This document shows, piece by piece, positions 55,120-63,176 of a DNA stretch of 64,000 nucleotides (its first letter is position 1; every line of letters starts with the position of its first letter). Where the stretch lies: the NCBI RefSeq assembly GCF_014189535.1, contig NZ_CP050307.1, positions 1,116,001 through 1,180,000 on the forward strand. The letters run 5' to 3'. Both the position numbers and the translations under genes were made by a program. A model generated the notes under the pieces. It searched no databases, was not told where the DNA came from, and saw nothing but the letters and a program-made list of their open reading frames with translations. Source of the DNA: Rhizobium lusitanum. GTDB lineage: Bacteria > Pseudomonadota > Alphaproteobacteria > Rhizobiales > Rhizobiaceae.

Positions 55120-55341
55120 TCAGGATTTCCCACCACTCCCGCCCGCCAGAACGGCAAGCTGACGCTCGTCGTGAATACCCTGGCGGTACAATTCGATGAT
55201 CAAAGCTGCCATCCGCTCGGCTTCCTCACTATCCTTTGTAAGCTTCAGTTCAACCAGAAGAGCATCAAAAGCGCGCTGACAAAGGTTCAAATCCAGCGAA
55301 TCCAGCGGATAGTCATGTTTGCTGAGATATCTTCGGATCAT
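55120..55341 (-). CDS. Small conserved-looking hypothetical protein (73 residues)
   Basis: The ATG at 55341 has AAGGAG nine bases upstream. The product begins MIRRYLSKHDYPLDSLDLNL and contains CQRAFDALLVELKLTKDSEE and AERMAALIIELYRQGIHDER. It is predicted to be cytoplasmic and mostly helical. The sequence pattern looks like small proteins often seen in rhizobia, but I know no function. Upstream extension of the frame to 55503 is not protein-like. It lies between pqqA and htpG on the same strand. Confidence 0.72.
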   Translation of the reverse strand: MIRRYLSKHDYPLDSLDLNLCQRAFDALLVELKLTKDSEEAERMAALIIELYRQGIHDERQLAVLAGGSGGKS

Positions 55342-55579
55342 CGCGTTCTTCTCCTTTCCCGGCGCAATTGGCATGTTCTGCGATAAGATATTTATGTCAG
55401 GCAAGCTGCCGCAAGGGCATTTAAATATTAGATATATCGAAAATACAATTAGCGCTATTTTTTCTTGGCTGCCTGTTGCGATGCCACCGACAAATCGCCC
55501 CACTCTCCGAAGTCGAAGAAGCCTGGCCGCTCGACGACAGCAATCGGCGCACGGTCTTCACGATCGGAAACTGGGCTTG

Positions 55580-55603
55580 ACGACGGCGAAGCTTCGCCGT
55601 CGT
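55580..55603. terminator. Perfect 24-base palindrome downstream of htpG
   Basis: The arms ACGACGGCGA and TCGCCGTCGT surround AGCT, making the whole element self-complementary. It lies 60 bases after the htpG stop, inside the 321-base gap 55342-55662, which has no other visible feature. No U-tract follows on the minus strand, so it may be a weak or Rho-assisted terminator or an mRNA-stabilising hairpin. Confidence 0.5.
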
Positions 55604-55662
55604 GTCGGTCTGCGGGCCCGCCTTCGCGAACATCCTGACAGCAATGGCTTTGCGGTAGAGGA

Positions 55663-57564
55663 CTACTGCAATGCCTTTTCCATCACGCGCACCAGCCGTT
55701 CGGCAAAGGCGCGCGGGTCGGCTGGCTTGTCGCCATCCAGAACGCGCGCCTGGTCGAGCAGCAGGAATGCCGCATCGTCGCGCAGGGACGATTGGTCGCC
55801 CTTGGCGGCGATGGCCTTGACGAGCGGGTGATCGCCATTGATTTCCAGGATCGGCTTTGCAGCGGATTGCAACTGGCCAGCACCCTGCAGGATTTTTTCG
55901 AGCTGCCGGTCATAGCCCTGTTCGGATGCAACCAGGCAAACGGCGCTTTCGATCAGGCGGTCCGATGCGCGAACGTCGGAAACCTGATCCGAGAGCTTCT
56001 CCTTGGCAAAATCGATAAAGGCCTGAATCTCGGCCGGTGCTGACTCATCCTTGGTCTCATCCTTAGTCGCGTCCTGCTCAGTTTTGCTGAACTGCGCAAG
56101 ATCGGCCGACCCTTGCGTGATGGACTTGAACGCCTTGCCTTCGAATTCCGGCGCATTCGTCACCCAGAAGCTGTCGACGGAATCCGAGAGCAACAGCACC
56201 TCGATACCACGAGCGCGAAAACCTTCGAGCTGCGGCGATGCCTTCAGCTGTTCGAGGCTGTTGCCGGCGAGATAGTAGATCGCCTGCTGGCCTTCCTTGA
56301 TATCCTTGACGTAGTCGGCAAGAGAACGATAGCCCTCTCCAGACGCCGTCGTGTGGAACCGCGACAGCGCCACCAGTTGGCTGCGTCGCTCATAATCCTC
56401 GTAGATGCCTTCCTTGATCAGGCTGCCGAACGATTCCCACAGCTTGAGGAAAGCATCATTGTCGCTTTCAGCGAGCTTCTCGATGGCGGTAATGATCCTG
56501 TTGGTGACGCCCTTGCGGATCGCCGAGAGGATGGCGCTTTCCTGGATCATTTCACGCGAGACGTTCAAAGGCAGGTCGGAGGTGTCTACAAGACCGCGCA
56601 CGAAGCGGAGATAGCGAGGCAGCAATTCGGCCTCGTCGGTGATGAAAACCCGCTTCACATAGAGCTTCATGCGGCCCTTGCGATCGGGATCGAAGAGGTC
56701 GAAGGGCTGGGAACCGGGAATGAAGGCGAGCGCGGAATATTCGTGGCGGCCCTCGGCGCGGAAATGCACCGTCAGCGCCGGCTCGTCATACTGGCCCGAA
56801 ATGCCGCGATAGAAATCGGTATATTCTTCGCTGGTGATGTCGTTCTTCGACTTGGTCCAGAGCGCGGTGCCGTCGGTCAGCTGCGTCGCTTCGGCATCGG
56901 GCTTTTCGGCGATCATGATCGGCACGGGCACATGACCCGATTGTGCCTTGACGATGCGCTCGACGGTCCAGCGAGACGCGTAGCTCTTGGCGTCCTCCAT
57001 CAAGTGCAGGGTGATGCGCGTGCCGCGCGCCGGCGCCTCGCTGACATCGATCGGGCTGACGCTGTAGCCGCCCTTGCCGTCTGAAGACCAGAGCCAGGCA
57101 TCATCCGCGCCGGCGCGGCGGGAGACGACATCGACACGGTCGGCGACCATGAAGCAGGAATAGAAACCAACGCCGAACTGCCCGATCAGCTGAGCGCCCT
57201 CGCCCTGCTTGTTTGCCTCGATGCGCTCCAGGAAGGCGCGCGTGCCTGAGCGGGCGATCGTTCCAAGCGCCTCGATCATCTCTTCGCGGCTCATACCGAT
57301 GCCGTTGTCCTCGACGACGAGCCGGCCGCCCTCTTCATCGAGCGTCAGCAGGATACGGCTGTCGGAATCGCTCGCCAGTAGCGAGGGCGTGGCGATTGCC
57401 TCGTACCGAAGCTTTTCGCAAGCATCGGCTGCGTTCGAAATCAGCTCACGCAGGAAAACGTCCTTATCGGAATAAACCGAGTGAACCATCATATGCAGAA
57501 GACGGGCAACGTCGGCCTCAAAAACATGGCTTTCGGCGGGATTTTCTGCGGTGGTCGTCGTCAT
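55663..57564 (-). CDS. htpG: Molecular chaperone HtpG (bacterial Hsp90)
   Basis: A 633-residue Hsp90. The GHKL ATPase domain has LRELISNAADACEKLRYEA, LVVEDNGIGMSREEM and IGQFGVGFYSCFMVADRV. The middle domain shows LYVKRVFITDEAELLPRYLR and the catalytic Arg region SREMIQESAIL. The C-terminal dimerisation domain ends in VRVMEKAL. Length is normal for HtpG. AGGAGA is ten bases before the ATG. No heat-shock promoter was identified by eye in 57565-57829. Confidence 0.96.
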   Translation of the reverse strand: MTTTTAENPAESHVFEADVARLLHMMVHSVYSDKDVFLRELISNAADACEKLRYEAIATPSLLASDSDSRILLTLDEEGGRLVVEDNGIGMSREEMIEALGTIARSGTRAFLERIEANKQGEGAQLIGQFGVGFYSCFMVADRVDVVSRRAGADDAWLWSSDGKGGYSVSPIDVSEAPARGTRITLHLMEDAKSYASRWTVERIVKAQSGHVPVPIMIAEKPDAEATQLTDGTALWTKSKNDITSEEYTDFYRGISGQYDEPALTVHFRAEGRHEYSALAFIPGSQPFDLFDPDRKGRMKLYVKRVFITDEAELLPRYLRFVRGLVDTSDLPLNVSREMIQESAILSAIRKGVTNRIITAIEKLAESDNDAFLKLWESFGSLIKEGIYEDYERRSQLVALSRFHTTASGEGYRSLADYVKDIKEGQQAIYYLAGNSLEQLKASPQLEGFRARGIEVLLLSDSVDSFWVTNAPEFEGKAFKSITQGSADLAQFSKTEQDATKDETKDESAPAEIQAFIDFAKEKLSDQVSDVRASDRLIESAVCLVASEQGYDRQLEKILQGAGQLQSAAKPILEINGDHPLVKAIAAKGDQSSLRDDAAFLLLDQARVLDGDKPADPRAFAERLVRVMEKALQ

Positions 57565-57829
57565 GTGCGTCTAGTCTCCTGGGAATATTAAAAGTCGCGC
57601 GGAAGAGGTGGCGGAAGAAGGGAGGAATTTCAAGTTGATGTCACGCAATTACGCATAGACGATGTTCTTTTGTTGCCTTGGGAAATGTCTGCACGTCTTT
57701 GGCCTTGAGGACCGCAGCCCAGGCTTCGCATCGGAGCAATAGATTGAATATTTTTTAGGCATACATTTGGCCGCCTAATATTTTGGCGCATGGCTTGCCC
57801 GCTTTGTTGCGTTGCGTCATAAAGGCGGC

Positions 57830-58417
57830 ATGAGCCGTCTGGATCTGACCATTCTTGTGATCGACGAAAATACCATCCGCGCTTCGATCATCGAGGAGGG
57901 GCTGCGGGAGGCTGGTCATGCGCGCGTTACGGTCATCCACGAGGTTCATGGCGTTGCGCGCACCATCGAGACCCTCAAGCCGGACGTCATCATCATCGAC
58001 ATCGAGAATCCGAACCGTGACATGATGGAGCATCTGTTCCAACTGACGCGGACGGTTGGACGCCCGATCGCCATGTTCGTCGACCGCTCCGATACCGCCT
58101 CGATCGAGGCGGCCGTCGATGCCGGTGTTTCGGCCTATATCGTCGACGGACTGAAGAAGGAGCGGGTAAAGCCGATCCTCGACATGGCCGTCAGTCGCTT
58201 CAATGCCTTCAGCCGGCTGCAACGCGAGCTTGCCGATGCGAAATCGGCACTGGAGGAGCGCAAGATCATCGAGCGCGCCAAGGGCATCCTTATGAAGATG
58301 CGCGGCCTGTCGGAAGAGCAAGCCTTTACGCTCCTTCGGCAGACGGCAATGAACGAAAAGAAGAAGATTTCCGATATCGCGCAAAGCGTTGTGACGGCCG
58401 CAGGCCTGTTGATGTGA
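57830..58417 (+). CDS. nasT: NasT-type ANTAR antiterminator
   Basis: A 195-residue response regulator-like protein. The pseudo-receiver domain (LTILVIDENTIRASIIEEGL, PDVIIIDIENPNRDMMEHL) is followed by the ANTAR RNA-binding domain: ALEERKIIERAKGILMKMRG / LSEEQAFTLLRQTAMNEKKK. NasT binds leader RNA hairpins with hexanucleotide loops and prevents termination when released by NasS. AAAGGCGG precedes the ATG at 57830. It is 40 bases upstream of nasS. Confidence 0.93.
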   Translation: MSRLDLTILVIDENTIRASIIEEGLREAGHARVTVIHEVHGVARTIETLKPDVIIIDIENPNRDMMEHLFQLTRTVGRPIAMFVDRSDTASIEAAVDAGVSAYIVDGLKKERVKPILDMAVSRFNAFSRLQRELADAKSALEERKIIERAKGILMKMRGLSEEQAFTLLRQTAMNEKKKISDIAQSVVTAAGLLM

Positions 58418-58457
58418 CGCCGATACGCAATATGGGAAATTTCCGGAGGAAACCGGA

Positions 58458-59738
58458 GTGGATATGATGAACAGCAGCAGTTCCGGCAGCAACCTTGCAT
58501 CGCCCTCCCGCCTGACAGGCGAAGGACCGAAGGTTCTCCGCGCGGGATTTATCCCGCTTGTTGATGCCTCGGTGCTGATCGCCGCGGTGGAATTCGGCTT
58601 TGCGCAGAAGGAAGGGCTGACGCTCGACCTCGTCAAGGACGTGTCCTGGGCCAATATCCGAGATCGCCTCGCCTTCCGCCAGTTCGACATCGCCCACATG
58701 CTGTCGCCGATGCCGGTCGCCTCGATGCTGGGGCTCGGCTCCAACCCCTCTCCGACCATAACGCCCTTTTCGCTCGGCAGCGGCGGCAATGCCATCACAC
58801 TGTCGACACGGCTTTTCGATCGCATGCACGACGAAACAGGACTTTCGGACCGGGCCAGCGCATTGGAAAATGCCAAGGCGCTGGCCGCCGTTGTCAAGGG
58901 GATGAAGGCGCGGGGAGAGACGCCGCCGACGCTTGGCATGACCTATCCGTTCTCCTCGCACAACTACGAATTCCGCTACTGGCTCGCCGCCGGCGGCATC
59001 GACCCTGATCAGGATGTGAAGCTGGTCGTCGTGCCGCCGCCCCTGACGTCCGATGCGCTGGCGGCTGGCGCCATCGACGGCTTCTGCGTCGGCGCGCCCT
59101 GGAACATGGTTGCCTCTCAACGCGGGGTTGGCCGCATCGTTGCCGCCAAGCAAGACATCTGGCCATCGGCCCCGGAAAAGGTCATCGGCATGCGGCCGGA
59201 CTGGGCGGAAAGCCATCCCGAAACCGTCTCTCGCCTGCTGGTGGCGCTGGATCAGGCGGCACGTTGGTGCGACCTGCCGGAAAATCACGATGCCCTCGCC
59301 GAAGCACTCGCAGATCCCCGCTACATCGCCGCTCCCGTCGACATCATCCGCAATGTGCTTGCCGGCGAATTCGGTCTCGACGCCAAGGGCAATCGCCGGG
59401 TGATCGACAACTACTTCAGCTTCCACGCCGGCTTCGCCAATTATCCACGCCCCAGCCATGCGCTATGGATCTTGAGCCAGATGGTACGCTGGGGGCAGAG
59501 TGCTCTCTCCCAACACAATATGCGCAGGGCGGCCTCCGCCTATCGGCCCGACCTCTATCGGTTGGCGCTTGGCAATGACGCAACTCCTGTCGAGGCGGAT
59601 ATCCGCGTCGAGGGGGATAGCGAGGGCGATCGCTTCATGGACGGGTTCGTCTTCGATCCCTCGGACATGGCCTCCTATGTCGCGGGATTTGCAGTGAAGG
59701 CGAAGACGCTGACAGCCTCCTCAGGCGAAGAGATCTGA
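58458..59738 (+). CDS. nasS: NasS-type nitrate sensor (NrtA-like, cytoplasmic)
   Basis: A 426-residue CmpA/NrtA-family protein without a signal peptide, consistent with a cytoplasmic sensor. It reads VLRAGFIPLVDASVLIAAVE, FRQFDIAHMLSPMPVASML, TYPFSSHNYEFRYWLAAGGI, GFCVGAPWNMVASQRGVGR and SFHAGFANYPRPSHALWILS. NasS binds NasT when nitrate is absent and lets it go when nitrate binds. The GTG at 58458 follows GGAGGA by seven bases; an ATG at 58464 is possible. It shares many segments with NrtA encoded at 60104, so the two are paralogues. Confidence 0.92.
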   Translation: MDMMNSSSSGSNLASPSRLTGEGPKVLRAGFIPLVDASVLIAAVEFGFAQKEGLTLDLVKDVSWANIRDRLAFRQFDIAHMLSPMPVASMLGLGSNPSPTITPFSLGSGGNAITLSTRLFDRMHDETGLSDRASALENAKALAAVVKGMKARGETPPTLGMTYPFSSHNYEFRYWLAAGGIDPDQDVKLVVVPPPLTSDALAAGAIDGFCVGAPWNMVASQRGVGRIVAAKQDIWPSAPEKVIGMRPDWAESHPETVSRLLVALDQAARWCDLPENHDALAEALADPRYIAAPVDIIRNVLAGEFGLDAKGNRRVIDNYFSFHAGFANYPRPSHALWILSQMVRWGQSALSQHNMRRAASAYRPDLYRLALGNDATPVEADIRVEGDSEGDRFMDGFVFDPSDMASYVAGFAVKAKTLTASSGEEI

Positions 59739-59905
59739 CAACGATCGAGCGTTGCGCTGCACAAAATCGGCGCAGGTCGCTATGCTTCCTCAACTGCAGA
59801 CGCTCAAAATATTTGCAGAAGCCTATCTCGCCCCAAAAACAAGCAAACGTGACAAAACGGGAAATATCCAAATAATTTCATCACGATAGCAAACCGCCTC
59901 CAAAC

Positions 59906-59921
59906 TGGCACGTCGCTTGCT
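59906..59921 (+). promoter_or_regulatory. Sigma-54 promoter of the nrt-nir operon
   Basis: TGGCACG-TCGC-TTGCT matches the RpoN consensus (TGGCAC, five bases, TTGCT) with exact GG/GC spacing. The start of transcription would fall near 59932, giving a leader of about 170 bases before nrtA. RpoN dependence implies NtrC-type nitrogen control. The AT-rich upstream segment 59800-59900 could hold enhancer sites. Confidence 0.8.
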
Positions 59922-59931
59922 TGATAAATAT

Positions 59932-60062
59932 CACTTCGGTCAACGGCGATCGAAGTAAGCCGAGCGCGAGAAATGCGCTCGCAGTGACATTGACGTCGCA
60001 AGGTTTTTGCCCCGAGGGACTCTCCCAAGTCCCGGGCTGCATCAACCGAGCGGCGTTTTTTT
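59932..60062 (+). ncRNA. Candidate ANTAR-target leader with terminator upstream of nrtA
   Basis: Two hairpins carry hexanucleotide loops with A first and G fourth, the ANTAR target rule. One is CTTCGGTC-AACGGC-GATCGAAG; the other, shorter, is GTGAC-ATTGAC-GTCGC (with a G-U pair). Between them is CGAGCGC-GAGAAAT-GCGCTCG. Further down, GGGACT/AGTCCC and a short GCTGC/GCGGC hairpin precede seven T (60056-60062), a plausible terminator just before the nrtA ribosome binding site. Folding was done by eye, so ends and pairings are approximate. Confidence 0.55.
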
Positions 60063-60103
60063 ATTCCCAAAAATCCGTCAGATACCAGCAGAGGGGCCCG
60101 CAT

Positions 60104-61402
60104 ATGAAGACGATCCTGTCCGACAGCGTTACACGCCGCAACCTATTGAAGACCTCCGCCACCGCAGCCCTTATCAGTGCGGTGAAGACTGCTTTCCCCT
60201 CCGGCGCATTTGCGGCCACGAGCGGGCCGGAAGTCTCCGGCGCCAAGCTCGGCTTCATCGCGCTTACGGATTCGGCACCGCTGGTCATCGCCAAGGAAAA
60301 AGGCCTGTTTGCGAAATACGGCTTGCCGGATGTCGACGTTGAAAAACAGGCTTCCTGGGGCGCGACCCGCGACAATCTCGTGCTCGGCGGCGCTGCCAAC
60401 GGCATCGATGGCGCGCATATCCTCTCGCCGCTTCCCTATCTGATGCACACGGGCAAAGTCACCCAGAACAACCAGCCGGTGCCGATGGCCCTCCTCGCCC
60501 GCCTCAATTACGACAGCCAGGCCATCTCGGTCGCCAAGGAATATGCCGAAACCGGCGTTCAACTGGATGCTTCCAAGCTGAAGGCTGCCTTCGATGCCAA
60601 GCGTGCGGCCGGCAAGGAAATCAAGGCTGCCATGACTTTCCCCGGCGGCACGCATGACCTCTGGATCCGCTACTGGCTCGCCGCTGGCGGCATCGATCCC
60701 GACAAGGATGTCTCCACCATCGTCGTTCCGCCGCCGCAGATGGTGGCGAACATGAAGGTCGGCAACATGGACGTCTTCTGTGTCGGCGAGCCCTGGAACG
60801 AGCAGCTCGTCAATCAGGGCATCGGCTTCACGGCCTGTACCACCGGCGAGATCTGGAAGGGCCATCCGGAAAAGGCGCTCGGCATGCGCGCCGAATGGAT
60901 CGAGAAGAATCCTAACGCCGCCAAGGCGCTGCTGATGGCCGTCATGGAAGCCCAGCAATGGTGCGACAGCATGGACAACAAGGACGAAATGGCAACCATC
61001 CTCGGCAAGCGGCAATGGTTCAACGTGCCCCCCAAGGATATTCTCGGCCGCCTCAAGGGCGACATCAACTATGGCAACGGGCGCGACGTCAAGGGAACCG
61101 ATCTCTACATGAAGTTCTGGAAGGGCGGTGTCTCCTACCCATTCCAGAGCCATGATGCCTGGTTCATCACCGAGAACATGCGTTGGGGCAAGTTTGCGCC
61201 GAACACCGACGTCAAGAAACTGGTCGGCGAGGTGAACCGCCAGGATATCTGGCGCGAGGCCGCCAAGGATCTTGGCGTGGCCGCCGCCGACATTCCGGCC
61301 TCGACCTCACGCGGCAAGGAAACCTTCTTCGACGGCAAGGTCTTCGATCCGGAAAATCCCTCGGCCTATCTCGAAAGTCTCTCGATCAAGGCGGCCTCGT
61401 GA
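60104..61402 (+). CDS. nrtA: Nitrate ABC transporter substrate-binding protein
   Basis: A 432-residue NrtA. A twin-arginine signal (VTRRNLLKTSATAALISAV, ending SGAFAA) directs export. The binding domain shows GAKLGFIALTDSAPLVIAKE, GAANGIDGAHILSPLPYLM, TFPGGTHDLWIRYWLAAGGI, VFCVGEPWNEQLVNQG and SYPFQSHDAWFITENMRWG. It captures nitrate in the periplasm for NrtBC. GAGGGG lies about seven bases before the ATG. It is the first gene after the RpoN promoter and leader. Confidence 0.95.
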   Translation: MKTILSDSVTRRNLLKTSATAALISAVKTAFPSGAFAATSGPEVSGAKLGFIALTDSAPLVIAKEKGLFAKYGLPDVDVEKQASWGATRDNLVLGGAANGIDGAHILSPLPYLMHTGKVTQNNQPVPMALLARLNYDSQAISVAKEYAETGVQLDASKLKAAFDAKRAAGKEIKAAMTFPGGTHDLWIRYWLAAGGIDPDKDVSTIVVPPPQMVANMKVGNMDVFCVGEPWNEQLVNQGIGFTACTTGEIWKGHPEKALGMRAEWIEKNPNAAKALLMAVMEAQQWCDSMDNKDEMATILGKRQWFNVPPKDILGRLKGDINYGNGRDVKGTDLYMKFWKGGVSYPFQSHDAWFITENMRWGKFAPNTDVKKLVGEVNRQDIWREAAKDLGVAAADIPASTSRGKETFFDGKVFDPENPSAYLESLSIKAAS

Positions 61403-61467
61403 TGATCGGCGTCACGCCCCAAGAGCTCCGCGCTATCCGCGTCGCGCAAGACCCAAGGACCTGATTT

Positions 61468-62361
61468 ATGTCTGCAACAGCCCGCAAACAGCAAGTCATC
61501 GCGACGGCCACCGCCCCAGACGAAAGCCGCGTCGTGAAACTTTCCGCCCGTCCCGTCCGCCGCATCGATATCAGGCACATCGTGCTGACGATCCTACGCG
61601 CCGTCGTGCCGCCGCTGGTGGTGCTCATCATTCTGCTCGGCGTCTGGCAGCTCCTCTGCGATCAGCCAGGCGCCAGCCTGCCACCACCGTCACAGGTCTG
61701 GCAGGAGAGCTACGACCTCATCGCCCATCCTTTCTTTTATAACGGCTCTCAGGATATCGGCCTGGCCTGGCGCGTGCTCATTTCCTTGCAGCGCGTCGCT
61801 TACGGCTTCGGTCTTGCCGCCATCGCTGGCGTGCTGATCGGCGCACTGATCGGACAATCGATATGGGCAATGCGCGGCCTCGATCCGATTTTCCAGATCC
61901 TGCGTACCGTGCCGCCGCTCGCCTGGCTGCCGCTATCGCTTGCCGCGTTTCAAAACTCCAGCCCGTCCGCGATCTTCGTGATCTTCATCACTTCGATCTG
62001 GCCGGTGATCATCAACACCGCGGTCGGCGTGCGCAACATCCCGCAGGATTACCGCAACGTCGCCAAGGTACTGCGGCTGAACCAGATCGAGTTCTTCTTC
62101 CGCATCATGGTTCCGGCCGCAGCCCCGTACATCTTCACGGGCCTGCGCATCGGCATCGGCCTGTCATGGCTTGCCATCGTCGCCGCCGAAATGCTGACGG
62201 GTGGCGTCGGCATCGGCTTCTTCATCTGGGACGCATGGAACTCCTCGCGCCTGCCCGACATCATCGTCGCCCTCACCTATATCGGCATCACCGGTTTCAT
62301 CCTCGACAAGCTGGTCGCCGCAATCGGCGCGTTTGTCACGCGCGGCGCCACGGCCAATTAA
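61468..62361 (+). CDS. nrtB: Nitrate ABC transporter permease
   Basis: A 297-residue permease of the NrtB/SsuC type. The N-terminal cytoplasmic tail of about 35 residues precedes HIVLTILRAVVPPLVVLIIL; next come SLPPPSQVWQESYDLI, the docking loop LRTVPPLAWLPLSLAAFQ, and VRNIPQDYRNVAKVLRL. AAGGA is nine bases upstream of the ATG. It lies 65 bases downstream of nrtA. Confidence 0.94.
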   Translation: MSATARKQQVIATATAPDESRVVKLSARPVRRIDIRHIVLTILRAVVPPLVVLIILLGVWQLLCDQPGASLPPPSQVWQESYDLIAHPFFYNGSQDIGLAWRVLISLQRVAYGFGLAAIAGVLIGALIGQSIWAMRGLDPIFQILRTVPPLAWLPLSLAAFQNSSPSAIFVIFITSIWPVIINTAVGVRNIPQDYRNVAKVLRLNQIEFFFRIMVPAAAPYIFTGLRIGIGLSWLAIVAAEMLTGGVGIGFFIWDAWNSSRLPDIIVALTYIGITGFILDKLVAAIGAFVTRGATAN

Positions 62362-62368
62362 GGAAAGC

Positions 62369-63172
62369 ATGATGACCAGCTCTTATCTCAAGCTCGATCA
62401 CATCGACAAATATTTCGACCGCGGCGGCCAACGGGCCGAAGTGCTGAAGGACGTCAACCTCGTCATCGACAAGGGCGAATTCGTCTCGATCATCGGCCAT
62501 TCCGGCTGCGGCAAGTCGACCCTGCTCAATCTCATCGCCGGGCTGTTGCCGGTATCGACGGGTGCCGTGCTGCTTGAAAATCGTGAGGTCAACGAGCCCG
62601 GCCCCGAACGCGCCGTCGTGTTCCAGAACCACAGCCTGTTGCCCTGGCTCAGCGTCTACGAAAACGTCAACCTCGCCGTTACCAAAGTGTTTCGCGGCAA
62701 GAAGACCAAGGCTGAGCGGCATGAATGGGTGATGCGCAATCTCGACATCGTGCAGATGGCGCATGCCAAGGACAAGCGCCCGTCGGAAATCTCCGGCGGC
62801 ATGAAGCAGCGCGTCGGCATTGCCCGGGCGCTCGCCATGGAACCGAAAATCCTGTTGCTGGACGAGCCCTTCGGCGCGCTCGACGCACTGACCCGCGCCC
62901 ATCTGCAGGATGTGGTGATGGAGATCCACAGCAGGCTCGGCAACACGATGGTGATGATCACCCATGATGTCGACGAGGCAGTACTCTTGTCCGACCGTAT
63001 CGTGATGATGACCAACGGTCCGGCCGCCCATATCGGCGAAGTCCTCGACGTTCCGATCGACCGGCCGCGCAATCGTCTCGAGCTCGCCTCCGACCGAACC
63101 TACCTCAAGTGCCGTGAAGCCGTGCTGAAGTTCCTCTACGAACGCCACCGCTTCGTCGAAGCAGCGGAGTAA
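62369..63172 (+). CDS. nrtC: Nitrate ABC transporter ATP-binding protein
   Basis: A 267-residue ATPase of the NrtD/SsuB/TauB type. Walker A GHSGCGKST, VVFQNHSLLPWLSVYENV, signature ISGGMKQRVGIARAL, Walker B ILLLDEPFGALDALTRAHLQ and ITHDVDEAVLLSDRI are all present. It lacks the NrtA-like C-terminal domain found in cyanobacterial NrtC, so it corresponds to the NrtD form, though rhizobial operons often name it nrtC. It is seven bases after nrtB; either ATG of the ATGATG pair may be used. Confidence 0.93.
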   Translation: MMTSSYLKLDHIDKYFDRGGQRAEVLKDVNLVIDKGEFVSIIGHSGCGKSTLLNLIAGLLPVSTGAVLLENREVNEPGPERAVVFQNHSLLPWLSVYENVNLAVTKVFRGKKTKAERHEWVMRNLDIVQMAHAKDKRPSEISGGMKQRVGIARALAMEPKILLLDEPFGALDALTRAHLQDVVMEIHSRLGNTMVMITHDVDEAVLLSDRIVMMTNGPAAHIGEVLDVPIDRPRNRLELASDRTYLKCREAVLKFLYERHRFVEAAE

Positions 63173-63176
63173 ATCC

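Noticed and set aside
61402..61464. Twenty-residue reading frame between nrtA and nrtB, starting in the nrtA stop
   Set aside because: It could be a coupling peptide, but it has no ribosome binding site of its own and no recognisable sequence.
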